Assembly (NCBI GenBank): GCA_964036045.1 | Contig: OZ038387.1 | Span: 60,670,604-60,734,603, forward strand | Source: Eutreptiella sp. 'Long Island Sound 2002' | Taxonomy: Eukaryota > Euglenozoa > Euglenophyceae > Eutreptiales > Eutreptiaceae | Direction: 5' to 3' | Length of the DNA stretch: 64,000 bases | Part shown: positions 1-12,365 of the stretch, in pieces | Layout of the letters: each line of letters begins with the position of its first letter | How positions within the stretch are numbered: position 1 is the first letter of the stretch | Position numbers and translations under genes: made by a program | The notes under the pieces: model-generated | Seen by the model: only the letters and a program-made list of their open reading frames with translations | Told to the model about the DNA's origin: nothing | The model's database searches: none

Positions 1-637
1 TGAGATTGGATGCCCCCCCACCCCTATACAGAAATAAAAAATTTTAGGGCCCAAATTTAGAGTGATTTCTGCCAAGATACGCCAAAGCCTGCCCCATGGA
101 ACACTTTCATGGGGAAGTGTTTGCCCACCCTGCACGCGCCCTGTGCACTACTTTTATGATGACTTTCCCAAATTGAGTCCCCGAGTTTACCATTACCGTA
201 TGAAGCCCCCGAGTAGACCAACAGTTGCCTCTTGCCTACCAAATGAAGCAACAAACCATCCGTGCACAACATTGAATAGACTGCCACAGACTGCTATATC
301 CTCCGGACGGATGGGATCGTAGTCTAGGACCGGGGGGTAGCCGTGTGGCCATTTTGGCGAGCAAGTCCACCTCCCCATAGCGCCGGATTTGCTCACGTTC
401 CTTTGCACTGTGGGCCTCAAACTCTTGATGGTGACTGGGGATCTACTCCATGATGATTCGCTTGTGTTGCGTGTGCCGACCTAGCTACCTAACCCTTGCC
501 TTCTTGGGGCCCAAACATGGGCGGATTGGCAACATAACGGCTACCTTCACAACTTTGTTCCACCAAATTTGTTCACTCAAATTGAATTACACCTTCTTTT
601 GAAGGGTGCAAAGGGTGGGCCATTTTACCACTTACTG

Positions 638-901
638 CTAACAAATACTGGAGAATTTGTTCCTCCGTTTTCTTGTTCTCTTTCTCGCACTCCTCCTCTG
701 TGAATTCTCTTTCAGGGGCAGCGGGTTTGGGCTTAGGTTTGGGCTTTGCTTTAAAAGCTTGGGTGTAGGTTTGGGTTGAGAAATAAAGGCAGAATCGGAA
801 CTTGAACTGGCCTCCGTTGGCAAAGGAGAATTGGAATTGGAACTAGCATCCGAATCGGAAATAGCCGAAAAAGTTGCCCTGCGCGCTAACGCTCCCTCCA
901 T
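638..901 (-). CDS. possible first exon, Ser-rich N-terminus with basic patch
   Basis: An 87-codon open frame begins at an ATG at 901. Its product starts with a short basic stretch, continues as a Ser/Asn/Asp-rich region (about residues 12-40), then a Pro/Lys-rich segment, and ends in a cluster of Arg and Lys (RRSARKRTRKRR) that could be a nuclear-localisation or nucleic-acid-binding patch. No domain is recognised. The composition is uneven in the way of disordered nuclear proteins, but low-complexity DNA could produce the same pattern. No downstream exon could be joined. The call rests on composition and the start codon only. Confidence 0.2.
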   Translation of the reverse strand: MEGALARRATFSAISDSDASSNSNSPLPTEASSSSDSAFISQPKPTPKLLKQSPNLSPNPLPLKENSQRRSARKRTRKRRNKFSSIC

Positions 902-1317
902 GATCCCAAACTATTTTGTTATCCAGAATCTAACACATCATGTCTCGACCATGAGCACATTTGCAAATTATGAAATGGGAAGGTCGAATGCTTCAAATCC
1001 TCATTGAAATTGGAAGCACATTGCATTACAATCAAATCCACTTTTTCACTCCAAATATTGCATCATGTTTAAGCGTACATAACAACCAAAATTTTAATTC
1101 AACCTTGTTGTCTCCCCATTAAATCTCCCTGCGCATTTGAGCCCCGCCCCAATACCTCCTGTAAGCAATCTGATATGGGATGGTCTCCGCCCCCAATCAG
1201 CAAGTTGGAGCTCCAACATTGTCTGCGCAAGAGCGGAGGTTGCATGCCCACAGACCACCCACGACCTCTGTGTAAGCAGGCAAAGCCCGAGTAGCGCGCA
1301 CCTCTTGGTCCCATTAC

Positions 1318-1678
1318 CGTCATCGTACTCCATTTCTTTGATGCCATCCGTATCTTTCAACACAGTCCAACCCCCGTCTTCAGACTCCAGCCTTGGCTTC
1401 ATGTCGGACGCTCCCATGGTCCTCTGAAAGGTGTGCTGCGTCCCCCGCTTCCACAGGCTAAAGAGGGCAAGACCTGTGATGCATCCAAAGGCAATCAAAG
1501 CTTTGGAGCGCGGCGGGCGCCTGGCGGCGGCGGCCATCTCAAAAGGCGCGGAGTTGGCCGCTGTGGCGGCTTTGAGAGGCTCTGAAGTATTAGGGCGGCC
1601 CCGGATGTGCCTCACCACACATTGGATCGCAGACCGACGAGGAGCAATTGCTGTGACCGCAACAGCGCGGAGCATTGG
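1318..1678 (-). CDS. partial gene: small, probably mitochondrial, single-pass membrane protein (first coding exon)
   Basis: The frame is read from the ATG at 1678, just after a good acceptor (TTTGCTTCTGCAG) that would join a 5' untranslated exon. The first 55 or so residues are rich in Arg, Ala and Ser and lack acidic residues, as in a mitochondrial presequence. A hydrophobic segment (KALIAFGCITGLALFSLW) follows near residues 59-76, then a positively charged stop-transfer stretch and an acidic, hydrophilic tail. A donor (GACG|GTAATGG) ends the exon at 1318 in phase 1. Beyond it the frame loses protein-like character. Downstream exons were not found. The family is not recognised; an inner-membrane assembly or respiratory accessory protein would fit, but that is inference. 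Confidence 0.42.
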
Positions 1679-3335
1679 GCTGTGGGGCAGTCTGCAGAAG
1701 CAAATCTGTATGAGACAGGAACATTTGGTGAGCTTTTTGATAGGGATCTGCCTAAGGCACACCCACGTACCAGATCAATATGGACGCACGCTGACTGTAG
1801 CTTGGACGAGCGGATATCTTCAATATACATGCAATCTCCATTCCTTCCACGATCGAACATTTGTACACTTATGCTACTGTTCTCCCTGCCACCATGCACA
1901 GTACCGCTGTGCACCTCCAAGTTCCAAGACATCTGGGCACCAACCGAAATGGTTGTCGCCACCATTGACCTTGCAATAGACTTGGGGTAGCTATTGGGAG
2001 CATAAGCCTGACTGGAGGTGATTATCCGCAACCTAAATTACCAAAACAAAACAATCCAAAAATAAGCTGTGCAAAAAAGCCGCTTTCTTCTGAGCAAAGC
2101 CGTAGACAAGCACGACAAATACTTGAAGTTGCTAACATTTGCAACGTGTTGCCACATTTTTTATCCTCAGTGGTGACCAAAGGTCAGCAGGGACATGAAC
2201 AACCATGTTACAAAGGACATTGAGACCCAAGTCCTCCATGAGAAATGTATCCACTCCAGGAAGGATGTTGAGTGGGAGGAGTTCTATGCACTTCTCTTTG
2301 CTGCCATGAAATTGCACAGTTGTGCTGTGTATGACACAGGTGTGTCCTTAGTATGTGCATACGCACCATGCGATAAACAGTATGTGGCATACTGTTCCCT
2401 GTCCAGTGTGTTAATGTGTTGATGTTAATTCCTGGTGGCTTCTTGCAATTTCCGGGAATGAATGCTGCATGGTGAACATCCGAAAGATGGGGCTGTACGA
2501 ACAAAACAGCGTAACAAGAATAAATTGATTTTTTGCGGTTAATGAAAACTTTGTGTCGTTGTGTGATCATTGTCCTAGAATTAATGAAAAAATGTTTTTT
2601 TTTGGTTCCGCATTCACCTAAATTTCGACACACAAAACTGTTTGAATTAATAGCCTCAAAATTCTTCAAATGGGGCCAGTAACATGCACTAGAAATCAAA
2701 CAGTGTGTCAGTAGCACGTTACAATAATGTATGTGCAGAATTTGAGCCCTTTGCTGCCCAACAATCTGCTACCTGGTTTAAGCCGGCCTTTGTATCCGAT
2801 AAAATGACCCACACCAGGTGCTATGGGAGCGTGTTTGCACCATGCACACCCGTTTGCCTAAGGTAAGAGAGCCAGCTGTTGTCCCACCACTGGGGCATTG
2901 AAGGGACAGCCAAAAGAATGGCGGTCGGCTGAGAACTATTATTTTCATTTTTTGCTTTCAGTGAACATAGTCCGTCGCCTGCGAAGGTGAGTTCCTAGCA
3001 TAGGTATGTCACATTGTGGTGCAAGACTCAGTGTGTCCCATTGGTGAGCTAAGGTGGGCATCGGCATCAAGCAAGGCAGTGGGTTAGGTCAATTACAATG
3101 GGTGTAGCACCCAATCAAATGCTCACCTTTTGTGTGTGATGCCCTACGCACCAAGTGCTGTCTGAGTGTGCAAGTCAAGGGGTGTGTCGTTCTGTAGAGT
3201 GTCAGAAAGGAAGGAGTTGTCGCACCCTACTTCTTTGAGGTCAGGCTACCCCTACCCATTGCCCCTTGGTATGCAACTCACACAGACTTGCAGTCAGACA
3301 GCAGCCATACTATCGTAGGAGGAAGAGCCTCTACA

Positions 3336-3394
3336 ATGCAGTGGTTCACACCGGAGCAAATCACGATGCAGTGGGGTTCACACCGGAGCAAATA
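3336..3394. repeat. tandem duplication, about 30 bp x 2
   Basis: Two nearly identical copies of a unit beginning ATGCAGTGG and containing TTCACACCGGAGCAAAT follow each other directly. The second copy has one extra G. This is a simple recent duplication. Confidence 0.8.
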
Positions 3395-5287
3395 GAACGG
3401 TGGCACACGGCACATCGACAGCAACATCACGAACAATGATACATGGTGCCAAACCACATTGTCCCTCATTGCGGACAACGCCCCCACCTCCATACCACGC
3501 AAGTGCACTGTGCTTGTCCCCTGCCGAGCTGCACAGAGTGTTGGGGGCATCAAACACCTGGGTCCATGACTGCATAATTGAGGTTGCGGCTCAATTTCGT
3601 GACCGGCAATCTGGGAGCATGGGCAGTGGAGTGACTCTGTGACTAGGACCATGTCTGTGGCAGTGCGAGGGGCTGGGCAAGGGCACAAACTGATGGTCCA
3701 TCCCGGGACAATGACTAGCTGGCCCTCCCCAAGGGTGCTACCCGATGCCATTGTTTCTCCTACCATGGGCTGGCAATATCACAACCACCCCAACGGTGAA
3801 GGGGATCCTAGGAGCCGACCACCTGTGAAACAAGAACCAAAACAATCAATGGCAATGCAAGACCATGAAAGGGCGCAGGTTGTTGGTCACACCACAGCTA
3901 GCTGGCCTCCGTTCGGGCTGTCTCCCCTGTCCCCCCTACACCACACACATGACCGCCATCCGCAAATACCTATCCCGTTCGGTGTTGCCCCATGGCGGTA
4001 CGCGTTCTTGTGCTCATTCATTATGTAGACTCCTTGGGTGGTCCCAACACTCAGGGCTGTCACCAATCATCCATGAACATGTGGCTTGTTCGTGGGTAAG
4101 GCAAGCTCCCTGTCCTTGGTCTCGATACCAAGGAGTGCCCCCTGTAATCCATGAACATGCCGTTCGTTCAAGACCATGTCGCGGTGGATCGGCGGATGAG
4201 GCACACAATACAGGTCCCGCTTGACCCTCTCCAAAATTTGCAGATCGGTTATCCATGCAGACGGAGCCGGCAGCGGCTGCGCGGAGGGTGGTAGGGTCCT
4301 GACTCAAGTGCAACTGCAATCTTGTGATGAATTTCCTATATTTCTGGTCACCACATCTCTTTTGGGTGTGTTTGTTGCCTTGAGGTGGCAGTGCCGTCCA
4401 CGTGGGTACGGGCAGAACATATAACCGGGTGCCTACTCTATTGATCGGGGACATCTTTTTGTGGGCGGTGGCGTGTCATCAAATGAACACGCGTCTATTG
4501 ATGTGCAGCCGCACCCGGCTATTCCGTGTTGGCTGCTAGGGCGCTAGGGCGCTAGGGCTGAATGCGTGCTTCTTGTTTGTTGGTGACTCACTGCTGGAGT
4601 CTGTCTCTCATCCACGCGGTGCATCCTCCGCAGAGGGCCCTCAACGATTAGCATCGGATGAACCAAAGCTGGAGCTGGGGCTTTATTTTGATGCCGATTG
4701 TGGGATCACGTCTGCATGATGGCCACGTGCAGGTGCAGGCTGGGCTGCCATGGTTGTAATGGTATCCGGTGATTGACCCGTACCGGATCAGTCCTACGAG
4801 TGACAGAGTTGCTTGAAGCAAAACCGTTTGTCGGACATAGGCCTAATTGCTGGGAGTGATTGTCACATCATGCTCTGCCTCGCCGCATTGAACCTTCACT
4901 TGTGCTGCACACTTGGGCTGCTTCGCCGTTGGTAGATGTAAATGCCGCGGCTTGTCAGCTGCCTCATAGATGTGTGGATTTGTCTCATGTATGACGTCTA
5001 CGATCTAGAGTGCACACGCAGGAGCAGTTGACGGCATCAGCTAGTGGGGACTGCAAGCACTACATCTAAACCGATGGTAATGTTGCCGATTGCTGGATTG
5101 TGGCGGGTATATTGTATCTCGCTAGCCATGGGTACGGCTTTGATGCAAGAGAACAAATGTGTCCAGCCATCCCCGTACCACCTCATGCAAGGCCGCGGTC
5201 CCCATAGAGTTGGAGTATGGTTGGCCGTGGTTGTGCATGCAGCCAGTGGCTCGGGCTTGTGGGCCCAACTAATCGCCAGTTTCGTGT

Positions 5288-5326
5288 GTGGGGCGGGCGG
5301 GCGGGCGGGAGGGGGGGGGGGGGGGG
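5288..5326. repeat. GGGC repeat passing into a long poly-G run
   Basis: Four GGGC units pass into a G run of about 15 broken by a single A. It is one of many long G or C homopolymers in the window and could form a G-quadruplex on the plus strand. Confidence 0.85.
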
Positions 5327-5499
5327 CAATCTATTTCCTTTTGCTTTTTGGTACAAGTGGCGATAAGCTTCTTTTTTTATCTAATAGGCTAGGAAAAGAT
5401 AGTGCCTTGACCCCAAACGGCAAGAGGATTAATGTAACCACAGTTTTCACCAATGCAACCGGATTAGCCACATGGGACACAGCTCTAGGCCAAGTAGTT

Positions 5500-5545
5500 G
5501 CACTGCGTGGGCACTGCGTGCGCACTGCGTGCATACTGCGCACGC
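5500..5545. repeat. short tandem repeat of CACTGCGTG(C/G)
   Basis: Four imperfect 10-11 bp units are head to tail. The same CACTGCGTGCGCACTGCGTG arrangement recurs at about 6164-6184, and a single-unit relative lies near 13022, so this is a small dispersed motif and not a one-off slippage. Confidence 0.6.
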
Positions 5546-5937
5546 AGAGGCTGGGATACTCACCCAAGAATACCTGTCACCTGACTAGTTGCACAGTTAA
5601 GCAGCAAAGCCCACATGAGAACGGTGAAACTGCCTTCAACTTGGTACTCCACCGTCCCTATGAACAAACCACTCAGCCTTGTAAAGTCCGCTTGCTTCGA
5701 GTGTTTCGGTGCCCGTGGCTTCGCTCTTGGAGGCGGCGATGAGGTGTCCCTTGACTCGGAGCACGGGGAACGTGTTGTCCGTGGTCTCTTGGGTGATGGG
5801 GACCGCGAATAGGGTGAAGGGGAGGGCGGTGGTGATTCTGAGCGTTGACGCGACACACTTGTTGATGGCGAGCGAGATCAGTGATGTGGTGGGGATGAAG
5901 GCCGTACCACAAACTCCTCAAGGTCCGCGGGCTATGT

Positions 5938-5975
5938 ATGGCTACATCACCCCTGCCTTCTTGGGGTCCCCATAG
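5938..5975 (+). repeat. dispersed copy of the GGCTACATAACCCCTGCC element
   Basis: GGCTACATCACCCCTGCC followed by a TCTTGGGGTCCCC hairpin-like tail matches the units of the 84-bp minisatellite at 58.1-58.4 kb. A second dispersed copy is at 41110, and a weaker one (AGCTACCTAACCCTTGCC) is at about 482. Confidence 0.6.
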
Positions 5976-7254
5976 TGGGGAGAGTTCAATATGGGGGATG
6001 GAAAATGGTTAAAAATGGTTGACATTGGGCAACAAAGGGTGACAATTCAAATGTGCCACATCCCAAATGCATAGGAAGCTAAAAAAAACCCAGTATGGAA
6101 CCAAAAACTTGTCAAAAGGGGCCAAAAGTAGGGTTTGAGTATTGGCCGACATTCAAAACTTCGCACTGCGTGCGCACTGCGTGCATGGCATTCCCCTAGA
6201 CTGGTCCCCCATGGTGTCTCCAAGGGTGTCAAAAAATTGGTGTGATCGGTTTTCCCACTCGTTAGGGTCCCAATGTGCCTGGAGGCATTTGGTGAGCGGT
6301 TGAAGGGGGGGTTTCCCACAAAGTGAGGTCCCATTCTCCCCTTAGTCGCTTGCGCATGAGGTAGAGTGTTTGTTGGATGGGTTGTGTATGTGTTGAAAGA
6401 TGTGCAGCATGGTCCGATAGGTGTGGCAGGTGTTGGTCTCCACACGGAGCAGTTGTTGTTGGTGGTGGTGGTATTGGGACATGTAAAAGGTATGCTAACA
6501 GTATTTACATGTGGTGTCCGCCAGCCATTCCACCTAGCGTAGCAACGTGTTGTGTCGATGGTGGAGGTGTTTTTCGTCTTAGTACAACCTGCGTGTACAT
6601 GGCACGGGTTGTATGTTGGAGTATGAGCCAGCTATTGAGCATGGGTTGGCGCCGTAGGGCAGCAATCGGCTTCCTCGACAGCTTTTAATTCTTGCTTGCG
6701 CCTGTGTTTCAAACGAATCCAGAAGATCCACATGGCTGGGACAAAGCTTGTTCAACGACCCAATTGCTTTCATTGTGGGGTTTCTTGCCGCTGTTGGAGG
6801 AAGTGTTCTCTCTGGGAGGCCTATTTCTGCAAGGCAGAGAGTTGTTGGGCTCCCTGTGTGTTCCCTTGCTTTTATTCTGTACACACGAGCATAACAAAGG
6901 CCCGGCTAAGCACAGAAAAGGCAACTCAAGTGTTGCATAATGTCTAGAAGTACCCATCGTCCGCCAGCCAGACTAAGTACAATCCACCCAATGGAGATAG
7001 TAGGCTAATTGTTATTGGATAGCTAAAGTGTTGAACTTTAAATTGCCATTTGCTTTGTATCTAAAAATCCAACATGACCTGTAAAAGTTCTACCAGAACA
7101 GGGTAGGGAGCGGTGGCCAAATTCAGGCTGGTACCACCTTTTGTTCATTAATTGTCAAGTCGACGACTCAGTGTTTCAAGAGTTTTCATGTTTGGACCAC
7201 TAGAATGGATCAAGAAGCAACTCTCAAAACCCTGAAATCGCTGTACCATCATAC

Positions 7255-7332
7255 CCCCCCCCCCCCCTTGTCCAAGCTACGCAAAAGTCCCAAATTAATA
7301 CGGTCCCTACACCTACTGTAGCTTGGACAAGG
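7255..7332. mobile_element. polyC-capped miniature hairpin element, copy 1
   Basis: A run of about 13 C leads into CCTTGTCCAAGCTAC (7266-7280), which is repeated as a perfect inverted copy GTAGCTTGGACAAGG (7318-7332) across a 37-bp core containing AAATTAATACGGTCCC. It resembles a foldback element or a very small MITE. Related copies lie at 7546, 10674, 11299 and, as a half-element, 16906. No coding capacity is present and no target duplication was identified. Confidence 0.65.
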
Positions 7333-7545
7333 CCGTAGACGCCCAGATTCAAAAAGAGAAGATTGCACGGTGAGCTGGTACAAGAAAGGGGAATATAGTG
7401 CACAAATATCCCCAAAATAAGAGCTATATGGGTTCAAGTGGGCAAACACTCACAAATGTGTCCATGACCCTACGTGGCTGGCAAGTTCGTCACCAAACCC
7501 ATGTCTTATGTGGCCGCACTACATTTGTACCAAATCAAATTAGGT

Positions 7546-7616
7546 ACCAAATTAATACGGTCCCTACGTCTGCTGTAGCTTGGACAAGGGCGTAGCTTAT
7601 ACAAAGGGGGGGGGGG
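7546..7616. mobile_element. miniature hairpin element, copy 2 (left arm missing, polyG-capped)
   Basis: It shares the core and right arm with copy 1 (CAAATTAATACGGTCCCTAC, then GTAGCTTGGACAAGG). After a second, degraded right arm (CGTAGCTTATACAAA) comes a run of 12 G. The polyG on the right mirrors the polyC on the left of copy 1, so the homopolymer seems to belong to the element ends. Confidence 0.55.
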
Positions 7617-8249
7617 GAAACCCCTCCTTTTCTGGGGGAAGACCGGACCTGTGTACACCAAAAATTGAGGAATTTTTTTGTTGGCGAAAAGATTTTGGAT
7701 AGAGTTGGGAGTTGATTTGGAAAAGAATTCATCCATTTGACTGGTCAAAAACTCAAAAAAAAAATCAAGTGCGCAAAGGTTCTGGAGGGAGATCACAAAA
7801 CTGGCACGCTCCATCCTGAACGTGCATGTACTACTTGTCAAGGACACGGAAACCCGAAGGAACATTTTCTGGACTTCACATCAAAGGTTTTGATACTTTC
7901 CATCCAAAATTGTAGCAAAATCTTCTCTGTGTCCCTGAGAGACGGTTTGACAAAGTGGTCTCCCGGATTTTTTCTCCCTCCAGTGGCATACCAAGGGCAA
8001 TATGGTCAAGTAGGAGATATGAGCTTAGGTTGAGTCTTGGGCAATGTCTTTTCAACGACTGAATATCAATGTGACCCTTTTTTTTGCCAACACACAGACT
8101 TGCACATCACGCGCTTTCTTGGTGCAACTAGTCTCACGAGAAATGAACTACACAATCTGGCACTCAAGTCAGCTAGGTGCCAATCACTTACCTCCATACT
8201 AGAGTATCCCTGGTCTGACAACGACCCAAAATCTGAGTAGATATCTCGA

Positions 8250-9849
8250 TACAAACCGTTTTAGGATGCTGCTCCCTAACACGGCCCCTGTTTTCAAACA
8301 ATGTTCCAACCCGTCTCAATCAGAACACAGTTTCATTTGCACATTTGCAAAAACAAAAGAAACCATGAAATGCCGAAAACAGCCAAGTCTTCAAGTGACT
8401 GGAAGCACGCTTATGTGTCATCCCTCAGCATGTGCTGGTCATGGCAATACTTGCAAAACCGCAGTTCAAAGTATTCACAACTATTGCAATCTGCAGATGT
8501 CGTTACTCAGGTGATAATCGGCGGTATAACCTGATTCTTGAAACGCCCCCCTCCCCCTTGTGCAACAACCAGCCCCCGGCTCTGCAGGTCGTTAGAGAAG
8601 AATTAAGGTCAACCGAGTGCCGCCTGACCATGGGCTGTTTAGCAGGCGAGCCCAGGTCTAACAGGGTTCTCAGGGGCACCTGGCAAAAAGCGCCGTCTGC
8701 CCGGAGCAGTGGTCGTTACAAGCCGGTCGTTTCGACAAAGGGAGGTACAGCCCGCATGCAGTGGGTCCAGAGCTCCTGTCCACTAGGGGTCATCTCTTGC
8801 TCAGGAAAGAGGCGGCGGGGCTTACAGCACCCTCAGTTTTGTGGCTGCTGAGCCGTTGGACTGAGCACGGATGCAGTGATCACTCTGTGCTGGAGGTCTC
8901 ATCAAATCCCGGCTGCATCAGCGGCCACAACCCTGTCCTCTGCCTAATCGCAGGTGCACGCCCAGAGTTGCGTGGTGGTTCTGGCGAAGGCCACAGATGG
9001 GAGGGGGGGCGGTGAATCCGTAAGAGTGGAAGCACATCAGTGACTCCGATCCATGGATCATGTGCCGTCCGTTTCCAATTGGCCCGCCTCTGGTAATCTA
9101 TCGAGGCCTAAGCATCGGAGCAGGTGTGTATCACCTGAGATGCGATCCTGAGGCTTTCTGGTCAGCACTTCGGTGCGATACCAGACAGAGTGCTTGGGCA
9201 AAAGAACAGACAACGGATCTGGGGTGCAGGCCTGCGCTCGAACTGGGGAGATCCCGCAAATCCAAATGGTAATTACGCTCCAACCGTATCCTTCAACTCG
9301 AAATGCGGCTGCAATGGTTTCGTAAACGCCGCCCTCCAACCGCTTTCCCAACTGCAGCCAAACCCGTTTTAGAAGTCTGTAGCCTGCAGCCTCCCTCTTC
9401 CCCAAGCGCAAGCCTGCTGGGTGGCAAGCCTGAAGCCACGCCCCTCGGCCCCTGCTGTGTTTGACACCTTGACCAGGGCATAGCAGGGGCCCTGACGGAC
9501 TTCCCTGACACGCGACCCCAGTACTTGGATCCATTACCTCCACTGGGTGAAAGAACTTGTCCCTGGGCAACCAAACCCATGGTGGGAATCCTTCTCCCGA
9601 TACCCAGGCCTGACAGCCTGCAGCGTATAATGGTTGAGCATGCTGACTCTTGGAGTGCGTAGGCTCTCTGGTCTACCCCTGCAGGCGGCCGGGTAGTTGT
9701 CGGACCTGAGCTTTGAAGCGGAGGCCTCTAGCCCAAGGGGCGGCTGCCGTACCACCAGACAAGCAGGGCAGGTTGGGATAAAAGAACATACTCAATATGC
9801 ACTACCCAACCCAAAGGAGGCCCAAAGGAGATTAACACACATCGCGTAT
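8250..9849. other. no supported gene
   Basis: G+C-rich sequence with short overlapping frames on both strands. It has the look of untranslated or decayed mobile-element sequence, but no domain, terminal repeat or splice chain could be identified. Confidence 0.4.
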
Positions 9850-10034
9850 CAGCGGTGTGGTGTGGCGTGGTGTGGCGTGGCGTGGTGTGGTGTGGTGTGG
9901 TGTGGTGTGGTGTGGTGTGGTGTGGTGTGGTGTGGTGTGGTGTGGTGTGGTGTGGTGTGGTGTGGTGTGGTGTGGTGTGGTGTGGTGTGGTGTGGTGTGG
10001 TGTGGTGTGGTGTGGTGTGGTGTGGTGTGGTGGA
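9850..10034. repeat. TGTGG pentanucleotide array, about 36 copies
   Basis: Near-perfect head-to-tail TGTGG units cover about 180 bp, with a few TGGCG variants at the left edge. All apparent proteins crossing it (WCGVV or TTPHH repeats) are products of the 5-bp period and not genes. Confidence 0.95.
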
Positions 10035-10673
10035 TTGGAAGTGCAGGTTCTCTTTTGGGTGTCCATGGTGCCAGACAGGGCCCAACGCGGCGGGTGCACC
10101 CACTCCGTGGAGCACATACATAACAGATAAAGCCTGAAGTAGCAGATTCTCAATGAGGCCTAAGCCCGTCGTATGATGCAGCAGGATGGTGCGCACATTG
10201 TCTGGGGCAAAACATGCCACAAAATTGCTGCTGAGATTGGGGACACGCCCGAAATCATGAAAATGGGCCGATGTTGCAAGTCAACAGCATCAGCCAGGAA
10301 ATCTGCACAGCAGTTGAGAAGGTGGGATAGCTCGTGTACAGCACGCAACCGTGCAACCACGCTATCAAATGGCAAGTCTCGTTTGTGAGCGTAGCGAGTA
10401 AATACAGGTTTTGTGCATAACGTCTGCTGTCGGACGAAGTTGGTTCTGTCTCAGAGGTCTTGGTCAGTGCATGGAAACCGCAAAACATGGCGTTGTGGCT
10501 GCACAATTTGAGTTCGTGCGGTGTAGACTGTTTTGAGTCGGGAATACAAATCTTGTGCTCTGTGCTTTCAGGGACATGCTGGGCAGCTCACATCCTGGGC
10601 AGCTTTTGGAAGACAGGTGATGAAGTCTGCACTGTGCCGTGATGGCATCTGCACAGCGCTGGGACACCCCTAC

Positions 10674-10752
10674 CCCCCCCCCCCCCTTGTCCAAGCAACA
10701 GTAAATGACCAGAAATTGACGGAACCATCGCCTGGTGTTGCATGGACAAGGG
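10674..10752. mobile_element. polyC-capped miniature hairpin element, copy 3
   Basis: About 13 C are followed by CCCTTGTCCAAGCAACA and, 36 bp later, its inverted copy TGTTGCATGGACAAGGG with one mismatch in 17. The core (AAATTGACGGAACC) differs from copy 1 but keeps its layout, so this is a second subfamily with the same ends. Confidence 0.65.
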
Positions 10753-11298
10753 TGTTGCTTATGCACCGCAACTTGCATGATACACGTGTAGACCATCCTC
10801 AGGGGTTCAAGCGGAGATGGCGGTACACAAGCGAAGGGTTGACATATGCAACAAAACACTCATGAACAGCGTTCATAGGGGACCAAAAACTGGCACATAC
10901 GCTTTGAAAACATTGAACATTACGGGCCCACGGGCTCAGAAATGAAGCCGTTCTTGGTCAAGCGGGGGCTGGTGAAGGGGAGGGGGGTGATGGAGAACGG
11001 ATGTTGAAACGGATCTTCTCCAACGATGCACAGTCACGTGTTATATTCTTCCCATGCCGCTCATACTCAATTGCCAAATAATCTGCACCTCTGGGAGAGG
11101 GACCAACAACAACACCGCGACTTTCTGCACCAGTGGACTATGTGGAGTACAACAGCCAACCAGGCTTTATCCAAGATTGGCCAACAGAGCTGCTTTGACA
11201 CGAAATATGAACATTGTGCATCTCAAAAGCAAGGTATCACGAAGCACACATGGCACACAGTAGAACCAATTGAAAAACGCACCGCCAGAATCAACGGT

Positions 11299-11366
11299 GC
11301 AAAACTTGACGGAACCGCCGCCTAGTGTTGCTTCGACATAGCCGTTGCTTGGACAAAGGGGGAGGG
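11299..11366. mobile_element. miniature hairpin element, copy 4 (right half, polyG-capped)
   Basis: The core CTTGACGGAACC matches copy 3. Two successive right-arm motifs follow, then a G-rich cap (GGGGGAGGGGGG). The left arm is absent. Confidence 0.5.
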
Positions 11367-11469
11367 GGGTACCTGACACACAAAATGTGGTGACAATTGA
11401 CGACCTCCCATGCTCAGAAAGGCGCATTGCTGCCGCTGTGCACCACCATGAGCCACTGGCCGTTTTCAA

Positions 11470-12030
11470 GGCCTGTTGAGGGGCCAAAACGGGTCCTCAA
11501 AGGATCAAAACGGGCTGCAAACACGTGTTTGGGTATCCCAAAGGGTCAAGAATCACCTTTGGAAACATGTTCTTGACCCATTTTGGAGCCTGACTTGGTC
11601 CAAAATGGCCATTTTCAAGGCGTTTTGGGGCTTTCAGAGGCCAAAACGGGTCACCATGGGCTTAAAACTGGCAAAAAACACTTGTTGGAGGATCCCAAGT
11701 GGTCCGGGAACGGCTTGGGGAAAAGACATCTTGGAGCCCCCTCAAAAGCCCCAGTGGACCCTTTTTGGCCACAATTGGTTTAGGCGCTGGCATGGCAGTG
11801 GGCTTCAGGCGCTGGCATGGCAGGTCCTAGTAGTAAAGGGCTGGTTGACACGGGCAAATATAACTGGTTGCTGCACATGTCATCCATTTTCCTTCATTAC
11901 GCCATTTTGAAAGGGTTTCAGGGCTGTTATGGGCCAAAAGGGGGGGATTTGGCCCAAAATTGTGCAGACTTGGGGGTGCACTTCCCAACATGGCGCCCAC
12001 CTCAGTGGCTGCCACTGTTGAGTTGGCAGC
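11470..12030 (-). mobile_element. diverged relic related to the 1.1-kb TIR element
   Basis: The segment is built from repeated CAAAACGGG, CCATTTTGG and GGGCCAAAA motifs. Its right part (GGTTGACACGGG, later TTTCAGGGCTGTTATGGGCC) resembles, in reverse orientation, the middle of the element at 38894-39996. It is too diverged to define ends, and the longer frame over it looks like a by-product. The relationship is judged by eye. Confidence 0.4.
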
Positions 12031-12365
12031 TCAAATTCTGGATTTGGGAAAGGCACCTGTGAATGCAAAAGCTGGCCAGAGTAGAGTAGAGCCCGAAGCA
12101 TTGGGACAGAGATATTGGCAAAATGGAAACATGAACTGTTTTTGTTGCTGTTGTTGGTGGTGGTGGTGGCGGTGGTGGTGTTGCTTGTTCTTAGCTACAT
12201 TTAAGGGGAGTGGGGTGCAGACCCTCTGGCTTTTTATTCCCTCGTCTTTTTTCCAAAAGCAGCTCTTCCGAAAAATGGGAAAAACTGGGAACATGGGGGG
12301 AAATGGGGGGGGAACAGGGGAAGATGGGGGAAAACGGAAAAAATGGGGGAAATTGGGGAACCATC

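Larger units (their letters stand above)
1763..7254. other. gene-poor stretch, no supported gene
   Basis: The open frames here are short, overlap in several frames and lack recognisable domains or convincing splice sites. The stretch holds a 30-bp tandem duplication near 3336, a G-rich block near 5288, short CACTGCGTGC repeats near 5505 and 6165, and one dispersed CTACATAACCCCTGCC-type element at 5940. Nothing else could be assigned. Confidence 0.5.

Noticed and set aside
9697-10220. Overlapping frames with CGVVW and TTPHH repeats
   Set aside because: Products of the TGTGG array on both strands.
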